This document shows, piece after piece, positions 1 through 11,329 of a stretch of DNA of 64,000 nucleotides (the first letter of the stretch is position 1; each line of letters begins with the position of its first letter). Where the stretch lies: positions 1,922,001 through 1,986,000 of the forward strand of contig JAPNXP010000011.1 in NCBI GenBank assembly GCA_028753945.1, in the 5' to 3' direction. The translations under genes were made by a program, and so were the position numbers. A model generated the notes under the pieces. It ran no database searches. It saw only the letters and a program-made list of their open reading frames with translations, and was not told the origin of the DNA. Origin of the DNA: Hexactinellida sp. DTS-2022 (Eukaryota; Porifera; Hexactinellida).

Positions 1-944
1 TACACAAAGTCTCAAAGATATGCATAAAATTTGTAAATTCAATTCTGAAAACCCACAAATATCTATTGTTAGCCAACGTTGCTATATTTAATTATGCTTG
101 ATTCTTTGGTAATTCAAAACATATATGTGTATTCTTATACATCATTTGATAGATTTTAACTAGTTTTCAAACTCAACTAACAATGTTATTATTTTTTATG
201 AATTTTCTTTTCGGGCTATCTTTTCAACAACTTCCTGCTTTGTGGCAAATATTCCAACTTTCCGATATTAGAATGCAAACAATCGCGAGCTGAATTGTTT
301 GCGATTTATATAGTCTATTTATCTAAGCTTCGATTTAAAACATTGCTAAGCCCGCCCAAAGGCGCCCAAATATATTTTCGAGCTAAAGTAAAAAGTTGGT
401 CAAGATATCGGACGGTTTATCAATATTTCCAATTTTGAACATTCATCTTAATTGAGTAATTTCCCTTCTAGTTGTTAACGAATAATGGTTTAAAATAATA
501 TTATTTGATTTTGCTTGAATAATAATTATGGTAATCTGTACTAGCTCATCAAATTTAACAATATGAGTGAATTTGTTTCTAACAAAGACACATGTGATAC
601 TTAAGTAGCTAACGACGGAGGTATCATTACAGTATATCTGTACAAACTTTGATTGAAATTAGTCCGTATATTGTGTAATAGCAACCCTGTACTGATAAAA
701 AATCGTTTCAAAGCTATAATGGTATATAAAGATCCAACAAACTGTGTTCAAGACACATTATACAATAATTCACTTATGAAAAGCGATCAATAAATGTCAA
801 TTTATACTATATAGTTACTGAATTATTTGTATTAGCCTCATAGGTATATTAACTTTGTTCTTGTTTCCATAAAAAATGTAACATAAGATAGAGCAGCCAT
901 TGCAGTGATGACATACATAGGGCGTAGCCTCGAGTTAATAATTG
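1..944. other. AT-rich stretch with no gene seen
   Basis: I see no coding region, RNA gene or delimited repeat here on either strand. Short open frames are scattered, lack recognisable motifs and look like chance. Confidence 0.6.
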
Positions 945-952
945 GTATTATG

Positions 953-1046
953 CAGAGGCGGCGCGAGGGTGGGGCCAGGTGGGGCCTGTGCCCCACCTGT
1001 GACGTAATTGTGCCCCACCAGTGGCGGCTGGCTAGCGACTCCACTG
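953..1046. mobile_element. 94-bp hAT-type MITE
   Basis: The GC-rich insert begins CAGAGGCGGCGC and ends GCGACTCCACTG, an imperfect terminal inverted repeat. It is flanked by an exact 8-bp duplication GTATTATG at 945-952 and 1047-1054, the length made by hAT transposases. Its interior repeats GGTGGGGC/GCCCCACC and can fold back. It carries no coding capacity. Confidence 0.75.
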
Positions 1047-1054
1047 GTATTATG

Positions 1055-2118
1055 TATTATGAGTCATCATAGGTAGGGCATTTGGAACAATTTTGATTAT
1101 GTTTAATAGAAAATACTGATTCTGTGTAAATTATTGATAGAACCATGGCTCTATTAAACCTACCGAAGCCTAGCACATGATACACGTTCAATTATATTAA
1201 TTAGCATAAAATATAGAGTGATAAATATTTGATTATTATTGACCCATATTCAAAATATTCAAAATAAATGAATGATGATGTCATTTTCACATATTTCTAG
1301 TTGAGTTAGAAATAATATAATAAAATTTTTGGATTCTACGGAGTCGATTTCCTACCTGAACTAATGCAACTTCTATGCGTACCATTAACGTAAATACCTT
1401 TACCCCATTATCGCCATTTTGCCACACTGTGAGCATGTTGCTAATCTTTTTCGACCAACGTGTCCGCATCATTACTGTGCATGTTCTATTAGATTTTCAG
1501 ACTTTTATCTCATAGAGGGTGGGAATTATGTGCAAATTAAATGACATTTGACACTTCTCAAATTGTGAGAATTACTTCATTACTTGGTGAGGAGTGATAA
1601 ATTTAGAGTGGAAACCGAAACTTGTTGTCAGGTGCCAAAGGTTACCCCTAAATGCCAAAAATCAGATATGGAAATCGTCCAGTTTCTGAATCAATTTGGA
1701 GCATACAAACAAATCAGGGTTTCATTCAGGAGTGTGCGACGCGCCTCCAGGTACGTACTTTGATAGGAAATTAGTCTAGGCGCACAAAAATTGATAAATG
1801 ATCCCATAGCAGCGGAGTAGGAACATTATTGTGCTTGGGGGCCCGCAAAATAATCAACAATATTACTCCCGTATCTTTTTTCTAAATATTTTTCGAATTT
1901 TTAATTTTTCTTAAGACTCTCGAAATATGATTTAAGATATGCTTTTGCAGTAATATTAACCAACACACAAAAAGAAAATGTAAATTTGAGATGACCAAAA
2001 TACTAAATCTTCTTTCATTTGCCACCACAATTGTTTGGCCAATCCAAAGCAAGCAATATCCCCAAATAAAAATTAACGGTTCAACACTTTTTGTATATTT
2101 AACAATTAACAAGTCAGT
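1055..2118. other. Non-coding AT-rich stretch
   Basis: No gene is supported on either strand. The open frames present lack motifs and codon structure. Confidence 0.55.
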
Positions 2119-2126
2119 GGCTTCAA

Positions 2127-2401
2127 CAAAGCTGGGCACTAAATCGTTAATTAACGAAGTTAAATTTTTCATTAACAATTAAACTTGTAAGTTAACTTTG
2201 AACATCATTAACGGACTAATTAATTTCAGTTACAAGTCCGGTAAAGCCCCTCTATATTGGGCAAGGCTCCTCAATGCTGAAGTGAAAACCATCGAACCAT
2301 CAAGTTTAATGTTGTTTCTTATACTAGTATACAACAGTTTTTTTGGTTAACGGATTAACGATTAACGAAGTTAACATTTTGATTAACTGTGCCAACCTTT
2401 G
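2127..2401. mobile_element. 275-bp hAT-type MITE
   Basis: The termini are CAAAGCTGGGCAC on the left and, reading inward from the right, CAAAGGTTGGCAC. The exact 8-bp duplication GGCTTCAA lies at 2119-2126 and 2402-2409. The arms are rich in GTTAA and AACGAAGTTAA motifs in inverted orientation, so the element can fold. No coding region. Confidence 0.78.
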
Positions 2402-2409
2402 GGCTTCAA

Positions 2410-3444
2410 TTCTAATTGGATGAGTCAATAGAGGTATTCAAAATCATCGCCCGACATGCACATACCGATAAAGAATTTATTATATACTGTCAACTATTGA
2501 TATTATGAAGTGCTAGAGAACGTAGTTTCATTTCGCTATATGCGGAGTCTGTTATAACCGGAGTTCGTGGCATGCAGAATTAGTTATTTCCGGAGTAAAG
2601 TCAATAACTTATGGGCAATATGAATTTTGTTATATCCATTTCGTTGTATACGAAGTTTTTAAAATGTTATAAGATAGTTAGATAGAAGGATTTCCGAAAC
2701 ATTGAACGACTTCGTTATAAGCAGGTACTTCGTTATATCTGACTTGACTATAGTATTGGGGGGGGGGGGGCGCCCAATGTTTGATGTTGGGGGCCACGGC
2801 CCCCCCTTTCCTACGACCCTGTCTCATAGACGTGATACAAATTGATATTTAGGCTCGTATGAGCGAGCTCAAAGTAAATCTAGGCTCGAAGAAAATTTTA
2901 CCTGGATGGATGAAAGCCTGAAACAAATATATACACACAAAAAGGTTTGTGTTTTAAAAGGATATATGGATGTATAACAATGGATTTCTACAAAATCAAA
3001 AAGTTAAATTTACCATGAAATTACCCTTGGTCTTATAAAACTACTGTACGAGATTATATACATCATTTCTGATTATGGCAATCGGTTTGCAGCTATCAAA
3101 GACCCATATGCCAATAAAACTTCATTTGTGGCAAGTTATTACCAAATGTATATTCCCCTGACCTGCCCCTTTTGTCCACTGTGATCTGGAAGAGAATGAA
3201 TCAATCACAAATATAAATTCAAATAAACCTATATCAGTGGAAATTAGAGTGGATCAGATGGCCCTTTTTATGGTATCAACATTGGAGGCTTACTTTTCAT
3301 AGGTCTGGTAACTATTGAACGTAATTTTGAATAGTTTAGGGTTGAGGTTTTATTACACTAATACATTTTAATAACCAAGGGTGTTTCGTATTGGTTATAC
3401 TATCTAGGAATATAATTGTGACAGACCTACGTACGTATCATATA
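2410..3444. other. Non-coding; decayed mariner/pogo-like motifs and a G-run
   Basis: From about 2510 to 2750 there are repeated TTCGTTATA and CGGAGTT motifs of the kind found in pogo/Tigger-like MITEs, but no clean pair of ends. A poly-G run lies at about 2759-2771. Nothing coding is seen. Confidence 0.4.
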
Positions 3445-3446
3445 TA

Positions 3447-3633
3447 CAGTGGAGCCTCCCATAACGGACACTCCAAATAGCGGAAAACCTCTAAATAACG
3501 GACAACCCTCGTGGCACGGATATATTTATTTAGCATATGTCTAATAGTAAAGCAACCTCTAAATAGCGGACAACCTCTAAATAACGGACAACGGTCCCGG
3601 TCCCAAGGTGTCCGTTGTTCAGAGGCTCTACTG
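3447..3633. mobile_element. 187-bp Tc1/mariner-type MITE
   Basis: The ends are CAGTGGAGCCTC on the left and CAGTAGAGCCTC read inward from the right, flanked by TA on both sides (3445-3446 and 3634-3635). The interior repeats 'aaataACGGACAAC' units. The CAGTRGARCCTC end recurs at several sites in the window. Confidence 0.75.
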
Positions 3634-3874
3634 TATACCTGTTCCGTAATATATTACAAATATCCCGGAAGTATAACCGCACACAACCTTCAAATGTATT
3701 ATTTGTAGATATAAAACCACTACTAAACTACACAAATTTACGGCAATTAGTCCTTTAGTTACTCAGAGTAAGGTTTTGGCCTGTAAATTACAACTTTGAC
3801 ACAAAAGAATTGAGCGCCAAATAAAACTTAGAAATTGACAGTGAAATAAAATATTATGAACGTACATGGTAAAC

Positions 3875-3902
3875 CATAGCCTACTATAAAAAGGCCAATT
3901 CA
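3875..3902 (-). repeat. 3' terminal inverted repeat of P-element copy A
   Basis: Reading inward, this begins CATAGCCTACTATAAAAAGG, closely matching the CATAGCCTACTCTATAAAAGG end of the near-complete P element at 34835-39506. It lies downstream of the minus-strand relic at 4246-6672, where its 3' end is expected. No matching 5' end was found upstream of 6.7 kb, so that side looks truncated. Confidence 0.6.
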
Positions 3903-4245
3903 CTGCTTTGGAACAAGGATAAGATAAAGGCGGGTTATTTTCAAACTGTAACCAATTACATGATTAATACTAGACTCATTATATCAACAACACATATCAA
4001 AGTAGTATATATGGTTCATTGTAGTCTCTCAACATAATTTAAGCTCAACTATATTATTACATGTGCACTACATAATAAAATAATGAAAACGAAGCAATTA
4101 TTTAGAAGATAATTTGAAAAACTTCTTATGATTTTATTTGGTGCCGGTAGTATAAACATTAAGGTTCTTCGCCTAGTTGTTAAGTAAACAATTAGCTACA
4201 GTTGTTAAAATTTAAAGTAATAATGCTCTTCCTTCTGACAGCAAT

Positions 4246-6672
4246 CTATACACTCATAAACAAAGTCATCGCACTCTTCACTATCGAGTTAATGAGAGCG
4301 AGTTGCACTAGAATGGATCTTGAATCCGATCGAAGGAATCTTTTGAGGTGAACTGGTGAACACTCAATCATTGTAAATACTTTCCAAAGTGTAAACACTG
4401 CACTAAGTGTAATTGGATGGCGAATATTAATTAGGGATGAAACGAATATACCGAATATTCGTTCGAAATGATTGAACGAATATTCGTTCGTTTGCAAACG
4501 AATATTCTATACGAAACGAATATTCGTTTGGACGAATATTAGATTGAAACGGATATTCGTTAACTAATTTTGGACAACAACAAGAATTTTGTATAGCTTA
4601 GAGTTATCGTAAATATAAATTCCCACTTAAACATGCTGATTATTAGTTAACTTGTGTATAATACACTTTGTAACTATTATTAATTTATTATACCATTGTA
4701 ACATTATCAAGAAATTGATTTAATGCTTAGTCATCCAAACGAAGGAATATTCGAATATTCGTTCGTTTAGAAAAAGGTTCGTTCGTTACATTTCGAATAT
4801 TCGTTTCAGCCCTAATTTTAATCCAACACGATCTAGAAGACCGATCAAGGCAAAGGTAGAATCCAGGTCTTCAATTTCCATATGCTTATTTTCAGTGAGT
4901 AATGGACAACAATTGGGACACAGATCTGATGTTTTAGATAATTTTCTTAATAGAGAAAAGGCAGCATATCCTCCGATAAAGCTAGAGCTTGTCTTGTGCC
5001 TGAATTCATGGAAACACATTCAAAAGAGAGCAAACACACATAATGTGATAAATCAAAATTATCGGGATAGCTACGATTAAGAATATCTTCATGGGTTTCG
5101 AATGAGCTGATAAATTCCATAAAAGAAATTCTATCATTACGGACATACTCTTTCTTATTATATAACTTGAGAATAATAGACAATTTAAGGGCCCTTTCAT
5201 TTTCCAGGACTTGACAAACTGATACATTGTAGTTTGATCCTTACATCTGTCTATATAAGCCAAAATGGTGTTCAATAGGATCATTTTGTATAAAAGATGA
5301 CAATACATAGGAAAATCCACATTCACCGTTAAATATTCTACAAGTTTGGGAAGTGCAATACTTGAATGGTGAAACTAGTGAAAGTTTGAGCTGTTAATTT
5401 TCCTTGGGGAACAGGTAAGCTTCTCCAGGGATCATTCTGTACAAGTGGGAATGAATCTCGGTCATTGAGACGAACTCCCTTACAAGGAGTATTGACATTG
5501 AAAATCTTCCAGATACGACAAATCAAAGCAATAAAGTCACTAGTCTGAGTTTTGTGAATGATATCTTTTGTGGATTGGTGGATTGTAAGAGCTGCTACAT
5601 TAGTTCTCATCAAAGATCCGGAGTGCAAGCTTAACGTTCTTTCTTTCAAGATTGGATGGCCAGCATGATTTGTAAGATAGCTTTGTTGTTAGTTTTGCGA
5701 CAAAAAAATCGATCAGAACTGTATTGTAGCCTCAAATCCTAAGTACAAGGGATATAAGGTACTTTCTCGTAATATAGTTACATTTAATTATAATTATTAT
5801 AATACCTGAAAAGATGCTCTTGATAATCTTACTGGGAAATTAGATTTGGAAAAATCTTCGAAGTAGGGATAAAAGAATGTACAGTTGCAATCTTTCAGAT
5901 TGACTCAATTATTCCTAATGACTTGATAATGTGTACAAAATCAAAGACTAGGTAGAGAGATCGTTTACTATCAGTCGGATGTGGTACACAGGTCAAAAGT
6001 TCTTTACTATCTCCATGCAACTTGAGAAGATTCACGTTAAGAGGATAGATATCGGAAACAATGGCATCTACTATTAATCCGGATTTTTCAATGTCTTTGA
6101 TCACTTGCTGAGTAATAAGAACTAAATCTGAAACTTTAGGATTAGATAATGGGAGCAAACGTACTACGCTAGACCATTTCTAAAATAAGCTGGTTACCAT
6201 AAAGCATAAAATTGTTTTGGCAGGTTCTATTCCGTCATAATTGTTTGAAAATTCAATAGTACCAATGAACCTTCCACCTAGAAACACGACAAATATATGT
6301 AGGCTTATTAGATTAGAACAATAAACATAGTACAACTAACCATTATAATTGATGCCTGATTTCGCATGAATTTCATCCATATTAAGACAAACGAAGTTGA
6401 TACTGGTTAAAATTATTCGTTTCTACTCTAAGACACGTCAAGAAATTCGTATCAAGGCCAAAGTTTGAATACAACCGACGTAATGATGATTCACGTGGCA
6501 GTGAAATACAATCTATACTTCTAACTTGTTTGTAGCAAGCAGAAGATGACAAATGAGCCTTTAAAGATAAGATCATGGTTATCATGTTGTATCGACGGGT
6601 TTCTTTACGATACTGTTTTCTAGCTGGCCCAGAATGAAGTAGAGTTGAGATAATAGCTCGGGGAACTAATGA
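4246..6672 (-). pseudogene. P-element (THAP9-type) transposase relic, copy A
   Basis: Broken minus-strand reading frames follow the same order as the P transposase at 35-38 kb. They include 'SIDCISLPRE' near 6500, 'VSDIYPLNVNLLKLHG' and 'DFVHIIKSLG' near 5.9-6.1 kb, 'FNVNTPCKGVRLND' near 5.45 kb, and 'NDPIEHHFGLYRQMSG' near 5.27 kb, which carries the late acidic residue of the catalytic core. The frame changes several times, so it cannot make protein. The N-terminal THAP zinc finger is not recognisable upstream. Near the C-terminus it is interrupted by a hAT MITE (4432-4814); removing that rejoins 'LLDRVGLK' to 'INIRHPITLSAVF'. The P transposase family uses a DDE-type RNase-H fold for cut-and-paste transposition. 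Confidence 0.8.
4432..4814. mobile_element. 383-bp hAT-type MITE inside P copy A
   Basis: The left end is TAGGGATGAAACGAATAT and the right end, read inward, TAGGGCTGAAACGAATAT. Flanks ATATTAAT (4424-4431) and ATTTTAAT (4815-4822) match at 7 of 8 positions. The interior is filled with palindromic CGAATATTCG motifs. Confidence 0.72.
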
Positions 6673-6896
6673 CTATCCATTTTTTCTAGCATAGAAAATA
6701 CTTTTTTAACCGATGAAATGCAATGTTTAACTTCTAAATTGAATATAAATTTCAATAATAATAAACATTGAAGACTAAATTGTACAGTGAATACAACTTA
6801 CCACTAATATACGGGGAATCTGACAGAAAAATCTATCAATGTTTGCAGTCAGGTTTTTCTCTTTAGATTATTATTATTCATCATCTCAGGTTCAAA

Positions 6897-7037
6897 ATGG
6901 AACTTGGTACCATGTTAAAAATTTCACCGACGATGTCCGATTTAACAAAAAGCGAGGACGTCATATCTAACGGTGATAAGAAATTCAATTTGATCGAAAA
7001 AAATAGCTCATTCGAAAGAGCTAGAAGAGGAAAGTGA
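6897..7037 (+). CDS. Small 46-residue ORF, unknown
   Basis: A short open frame begins MELGTMLKIS and ends in basic residues (RARRGK). It lies 205 bp upstream of the transposon-like protein that begins at 7242, so it could be an N-terminal exon of that gene or a chance frame. I recognise no motif. Confidence 0.15.
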   Translation: MELGTMLKISPTMSDLTKSEDVISNGDKKFNLIEKNSSFERARRGK

Positions 7038-8859
7038 TTTTCATATAGGAACTACACCTGTTATACTAAAGAGTCAAAAGTTAAGATCGTTTATATATGT
7101 TTTTCTAAAAGTTTTCTATTTTATTCTATTATTAATGCAATTTAATCCTTCTTTACTGCTAGAATTTGTATGTAATCCTACCGCAGGCTCAAAATTTACT
7201 AGTTTCATTACCCAGCATAGATTAAATAGATTCCTAAGGTTTTGCTAGAGGAAGTCGAGATACATAATTTATTCTGCTATTGTTTTGACACAAGTAAAAT
7301 GGAAGAAACAGAAAAGAAGTCATATCAAATGTGTGTACCTCTTTTCAGTCCAGGAAACAAGGACAGTTTAAATTGTTTAATTTGCAATGAAGTAATGAGG
7401 AAAAAGGACGCATATAGAAATATAACCGCTAGTGGTTTTGATAAATTTTATAAAGATGCCAAGGATTGGAATGAACTAAATATAGATGTTCAAGATAAGC
7501 ACACATTTTTACTACCATATTAGAGAAGATTTAGGGTTTACTGAAGCCAATGGCGCTGTACACAATTCATGCAGATTAAAATTTGGAACTAAAATTACTA
7601 TTTACTTTCTACGATATGAGCAAGTCTCCAAGAAGATTGAAAGTGAAGAAAACTCCATTACGTTGGATCCATCACAAGATCAACAGAATAGGCATCTTCG
7701 TACGAAAGTTAGCTATGACAAGAAAATATGTTTTATCTGCTATGAGACAAAGAACACTGATGGCTGGAAATATAACGAAGGTGGGCTAGGCAGATGTTCA
7801 GAGGGCAGGGCAGAAGCAATAATTTTGGACAGAAAGAATGCTACCTACTTGAAAAGACGGATCCTATTACCAGGCCTCTTGTAGGTTAGACGCAATTTTG
7901 AAAGTTGATGCTTGAGAAGTTTTCTCAGCTGATATACATATTACCACAAAAATTGTTATTCTTCCAATGTACATCCCTACGTTGCTGTTGAAAGCAAATT
8001 CAAAGACGGAGAGGAAGAGCTGGTCATCCAGGCTTTCCTAGTTGACATCAAACGAAAAATCATAATAGACAAATGTGCTTTTCTCCTTCATGAACTTTTA
8101 AATGATATAATGAGCTTTTGCGAAGAGGCAGGATTTGAAGAGCCAGTTATTAAGGACACGAGGAACCTAAGGAGGCGCATTGAAAAAGAATTTAAATCAG
8201 GCATCTCTTTCAAGGGATCCCAAAGTATTTTCTTGTAAATGCATCAGACACAAATCCTTGGAATTTTACAATTGCTGGTCTTCACGGATGTGGGTTGAGG
8301 GATGAAGATTTAGTGAGAGCATTCGGTCGAATGATCCGAAGAAAAATGCAGCACAGACAAGAAAGTTACAAAAGACTGCCAGTGTCAATTGGCGAATTTA
8401 TGCAATAACTGGACAAGGGACCTCCTCCTGAGCTTTATAATGCTATATATATCATACACTTAAGGATAATGCGAAGAAAAATGAATATGGCTATTGTGTT
8501 ACAATCAGAAAATTGGCAGCAACCAAAATTTGGTCTCTTGCTAGTGACTGGCAATCGTTGATCACAAAGCAACCTTCTCCAAAATAAGCCATTCTAGGTT
8601 AGTCTTGTTTTTTTGTGCTGTTGTCGTCCATTACTTTTCTCATATATTAAACTTCGAAAAGAGATGAGTGAGCCGAAATAGATAAATTGTTAATGCAAAC
8701 TATTGATTACCTACACAAATGCAATCATTCTGCATCGTACACTTCTATCCGCCTGCAGAATCTGGCTTGGCCCAGAATGCAAATTGTAGGAGGTGGTTTG
8801 TATCCAAATATGCGGAAAGGTAGTATGTCACAGCACTCTTGATAGTAATGATGGCCGTC

Positions 8860-9023
8860 CAGGGCCGGATTTATATCTGTGGGGGCCGGGGCAATCAATC
8901 TGTTTGAGCTCTGGAATTCCAACATCCTGTTTTTGAAGGTGCTTACTCTGTAGTATGTGGGGGCCATTATGTGTCGGGGCCCCGGGGCAAATGCCCGTTT
9001 TCCCTGCCTTAAGTCCGGCCCTG
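8860..9023. mobile_element. 164-bp hAT-type MITE
   Basis: The ends are CAGGGCCGGATTTA and, read inward from the right, CAGGGCCGGACTTA. The exact 8-bp duplication TGGCCGTC lies at 8852-8859 and 9024-9031. It sits within the decayed family-1 gene. The GC-rich subterminal 'GGGGCCGGGGCAA' is echoed near the other end. Confidence 0.9.
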
Positions 9024-9569
9024 TGGCCGTCAAAATACATCAACAGGTTCGGGAACACACGATACAAAAGTAACATTATTCCAAATACCATCCAAGACAG
9101 AGAGATATTGCCAACTTTTGGTGAGCAAATGGAATTCCCGCTAGCTTTTTCAAGTGCAGCTGAAGACCTATCAAATGAAACTGCCCCTTACATGATTGGA
9201 AAAAAGTAGAACCACCTTTATTTAAGAATCACTTTGAAACGGATTGCACAGGAGAATTAGAACGGTCTCTCCGGAAATACATAGCTTGGTCAGTAGCAGG
9301 ATGCTAGCAGACATTTCTGATGATTTTGACCCACTTGGCTCGTGGACTGCCTTCAACAAGCAGGTAATAATAATACAGTCACTTGCAGTCACTTTTAAAT
9401 CTTTGTAAAGTAGTTGCCCATTATAAGAACATCTATTGCTACTCCCAATGGTGTTCTTATAATCGGCATCCACTATGTGAAAATTCCCCAGGTTCTTAGA
9501 ATCTTATCAAATATTTTTGCATATTTTTTCGGTATCTGACTATATGCCAACGAAATGCATCCAAGAGTA

Positions 9570-9744
9570 CAGTTGAAACCGGATATTTTTAACACATTCT
9601 TTTCACCAAAATTTGTTAAAAATATCCTATTGTTAAAAATCCCCGATTTTACAACAACAACAATAATTAATTATTTACAAGAAAATGTGTTAAATATATC
9701 CGATTGTTAAAAATATCCGGTGTTAAATAATCCGGTTTCAACTG
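9570..9744. mobile_element. 175-bp Tc1/mariner-type MITE
   Basis: The termini CAGTTGAAACCGGAT are inverted and flanked by TA (9568-9569 and 9745-9746). The interior holds repeated GTTAAAAATATCC units in both orientations. Confidence 0.85.
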
Positions 9745-11329
9745 TACCTACCAGTTAAACCTGAACCTCCAAACAATCCTGTGCTCAAAGAGTATATGGA
9801 TTCCATGCGAGATTTAATCAAGGATTTAGAGATTGACAATGTCTTTGTTCATGCTGACGAGACAGTCTACGCCAAGGTTTACCACATACTGTGGAAGCAC
9901 AAAGAACTTTACCAGAATAATTTATTGTTGATGGGTGAGTTTCACCAATTACGAGTGATGCAACGATTATTATACAAGCGTTACCATTGCAGAGGTATGC
10001 AACAGTGGTGTGTTGATGCAGATATAATCGTCAACGGATCTGCAGAGCAAGCGTTTGAGGGACGTCACATTAACGATGCATGCGTATACATAAAGAATGC
10101 TTTGATGCATTAGTTCAGTTCCGCATTGAACAGATTACAAAGCAGAACACAAAAATTGATGCTGACTTAAAAGAAAATATCAAAATTCTTAGACAAAATC
10201 CAAGCAAAGAATCCTTGAATCAGGTTTTATGCCATGATTCCTTCAGTGCCCTGGTCTCTGATGTTTAGTTTCAAAGATGGCACTGAAGGACATTCACAAT
10301 ACGTAATGTACCTTAAAGATGCATCCACAATGCTGGCGATAATACCTGCAATGCGAGAAGGAATCTGAGGAGGCATATTGAGGCTGAGCGTGAAATGCTC
10401 TGCCATACCTCTGCATTCAATCATCAAAATTATGCCCGTTAATGTAATTACCCGCATGTTTTTCTCCAGAACATGTGCACAGATAACAAACAAGCTTTTC
10501 AACACTTGTCAGAACGGGGTTTTTGGTGCGTCTCTGGGGAAAGGTTACATCTATTCACGGAGACTTGATTACGGAGCTTTTTAACAAACTAACAAAGGAT
10601 ATTGCAGGTCCATTCTGAGCTGGATTTAGCATGACATTTCTGCTGTGAACACATGGGTGCGTACTATTCATGTGCACTGTAAACTACGTGAAAAATTTCG
10701 CTATATGGTTGCATTCAAAACTTCCTCAAAACATAAGGAACTGTGCTATGGAAGTGAGAAAATTAACAGTAAACACGTGACAAAACTAAAGTAACAACTT
10801 ATTATATTTGGCAAAGTCCGTTCTCATATGACAAGCCAAGATCATTTGCCACTGGAGTTGAAATTCCATCGAATATAGTGAATGATATGATGGTAGCTGC
10901 AAAACTCGGAAGCAAACAAGATCAAAATTTACTGAAAAAATGCTTGTGGATGGAAGTAAGGGCTATTTTGAGCCAATTGTAAGAAACAAGGATTGTACCG
11001 GATTAGAGAAAAGGAAGAAAGCACCATAGGATTCTATACTTAAGGCAATGGCAGTCACTATATTTTTTGGACCAGGGATTGGTTAGTATATTCAAATTTA
11101 AATTTTTATTTTATTACGTTATATAACATCCATTAGCTGTTTTAATATAAAAATAGTCTAGGAGATGCAAAACTAACCGTGTAACATGTAAAACATTTTC
11201 CAAGGCGGTGTTTCGAGATTAATTTTTTAATAACCCATAATGATAAAATTAACTATTCACATAAATAAGCGAAATGGAAATTATTATGATATCTACTATA
11301 CAAATTATTCTAACTTCAATTTCAACGAG

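Larger units (their letters stand above)
7242..11090 (+). pseudogene. Decayed large protein of an uncharacterised repetitive family (family 1)
   Basis: Plus-strand blocks in changing frames form one decayed protein. The first (7242-7523) has a C-x2-C pair (LNCLICNEV). A second (about 7700-7880) carries 'CFICYETKNTDGWKYNEGGL'. At 7980-8420 comes 'IAGLHGCGLRDEDLVRAFG' with 'GPPPELYNAIY'. At 9781-10113 the best-preserved part reads 'IDNVFVHADETVYAKV', 'LLLMGEFHQLRVMQ' and 'EGRHINDACVYIKNA'. From 10.25 to 10.98 kb, broken frames end with 'RSFATGVEIPSNIVND'. From memory this order recurs in many invertebrate genomes as unnamed repetitive proteins; the conserved acidic and His positions suggest an RNase-H-like enzyme, which is inference. 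A hAT MITE (8860-9023) and a mariner MITE (9570-9744) interrupt it. Stops and frameshifts make it non-functional. Confidence 0.55.
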
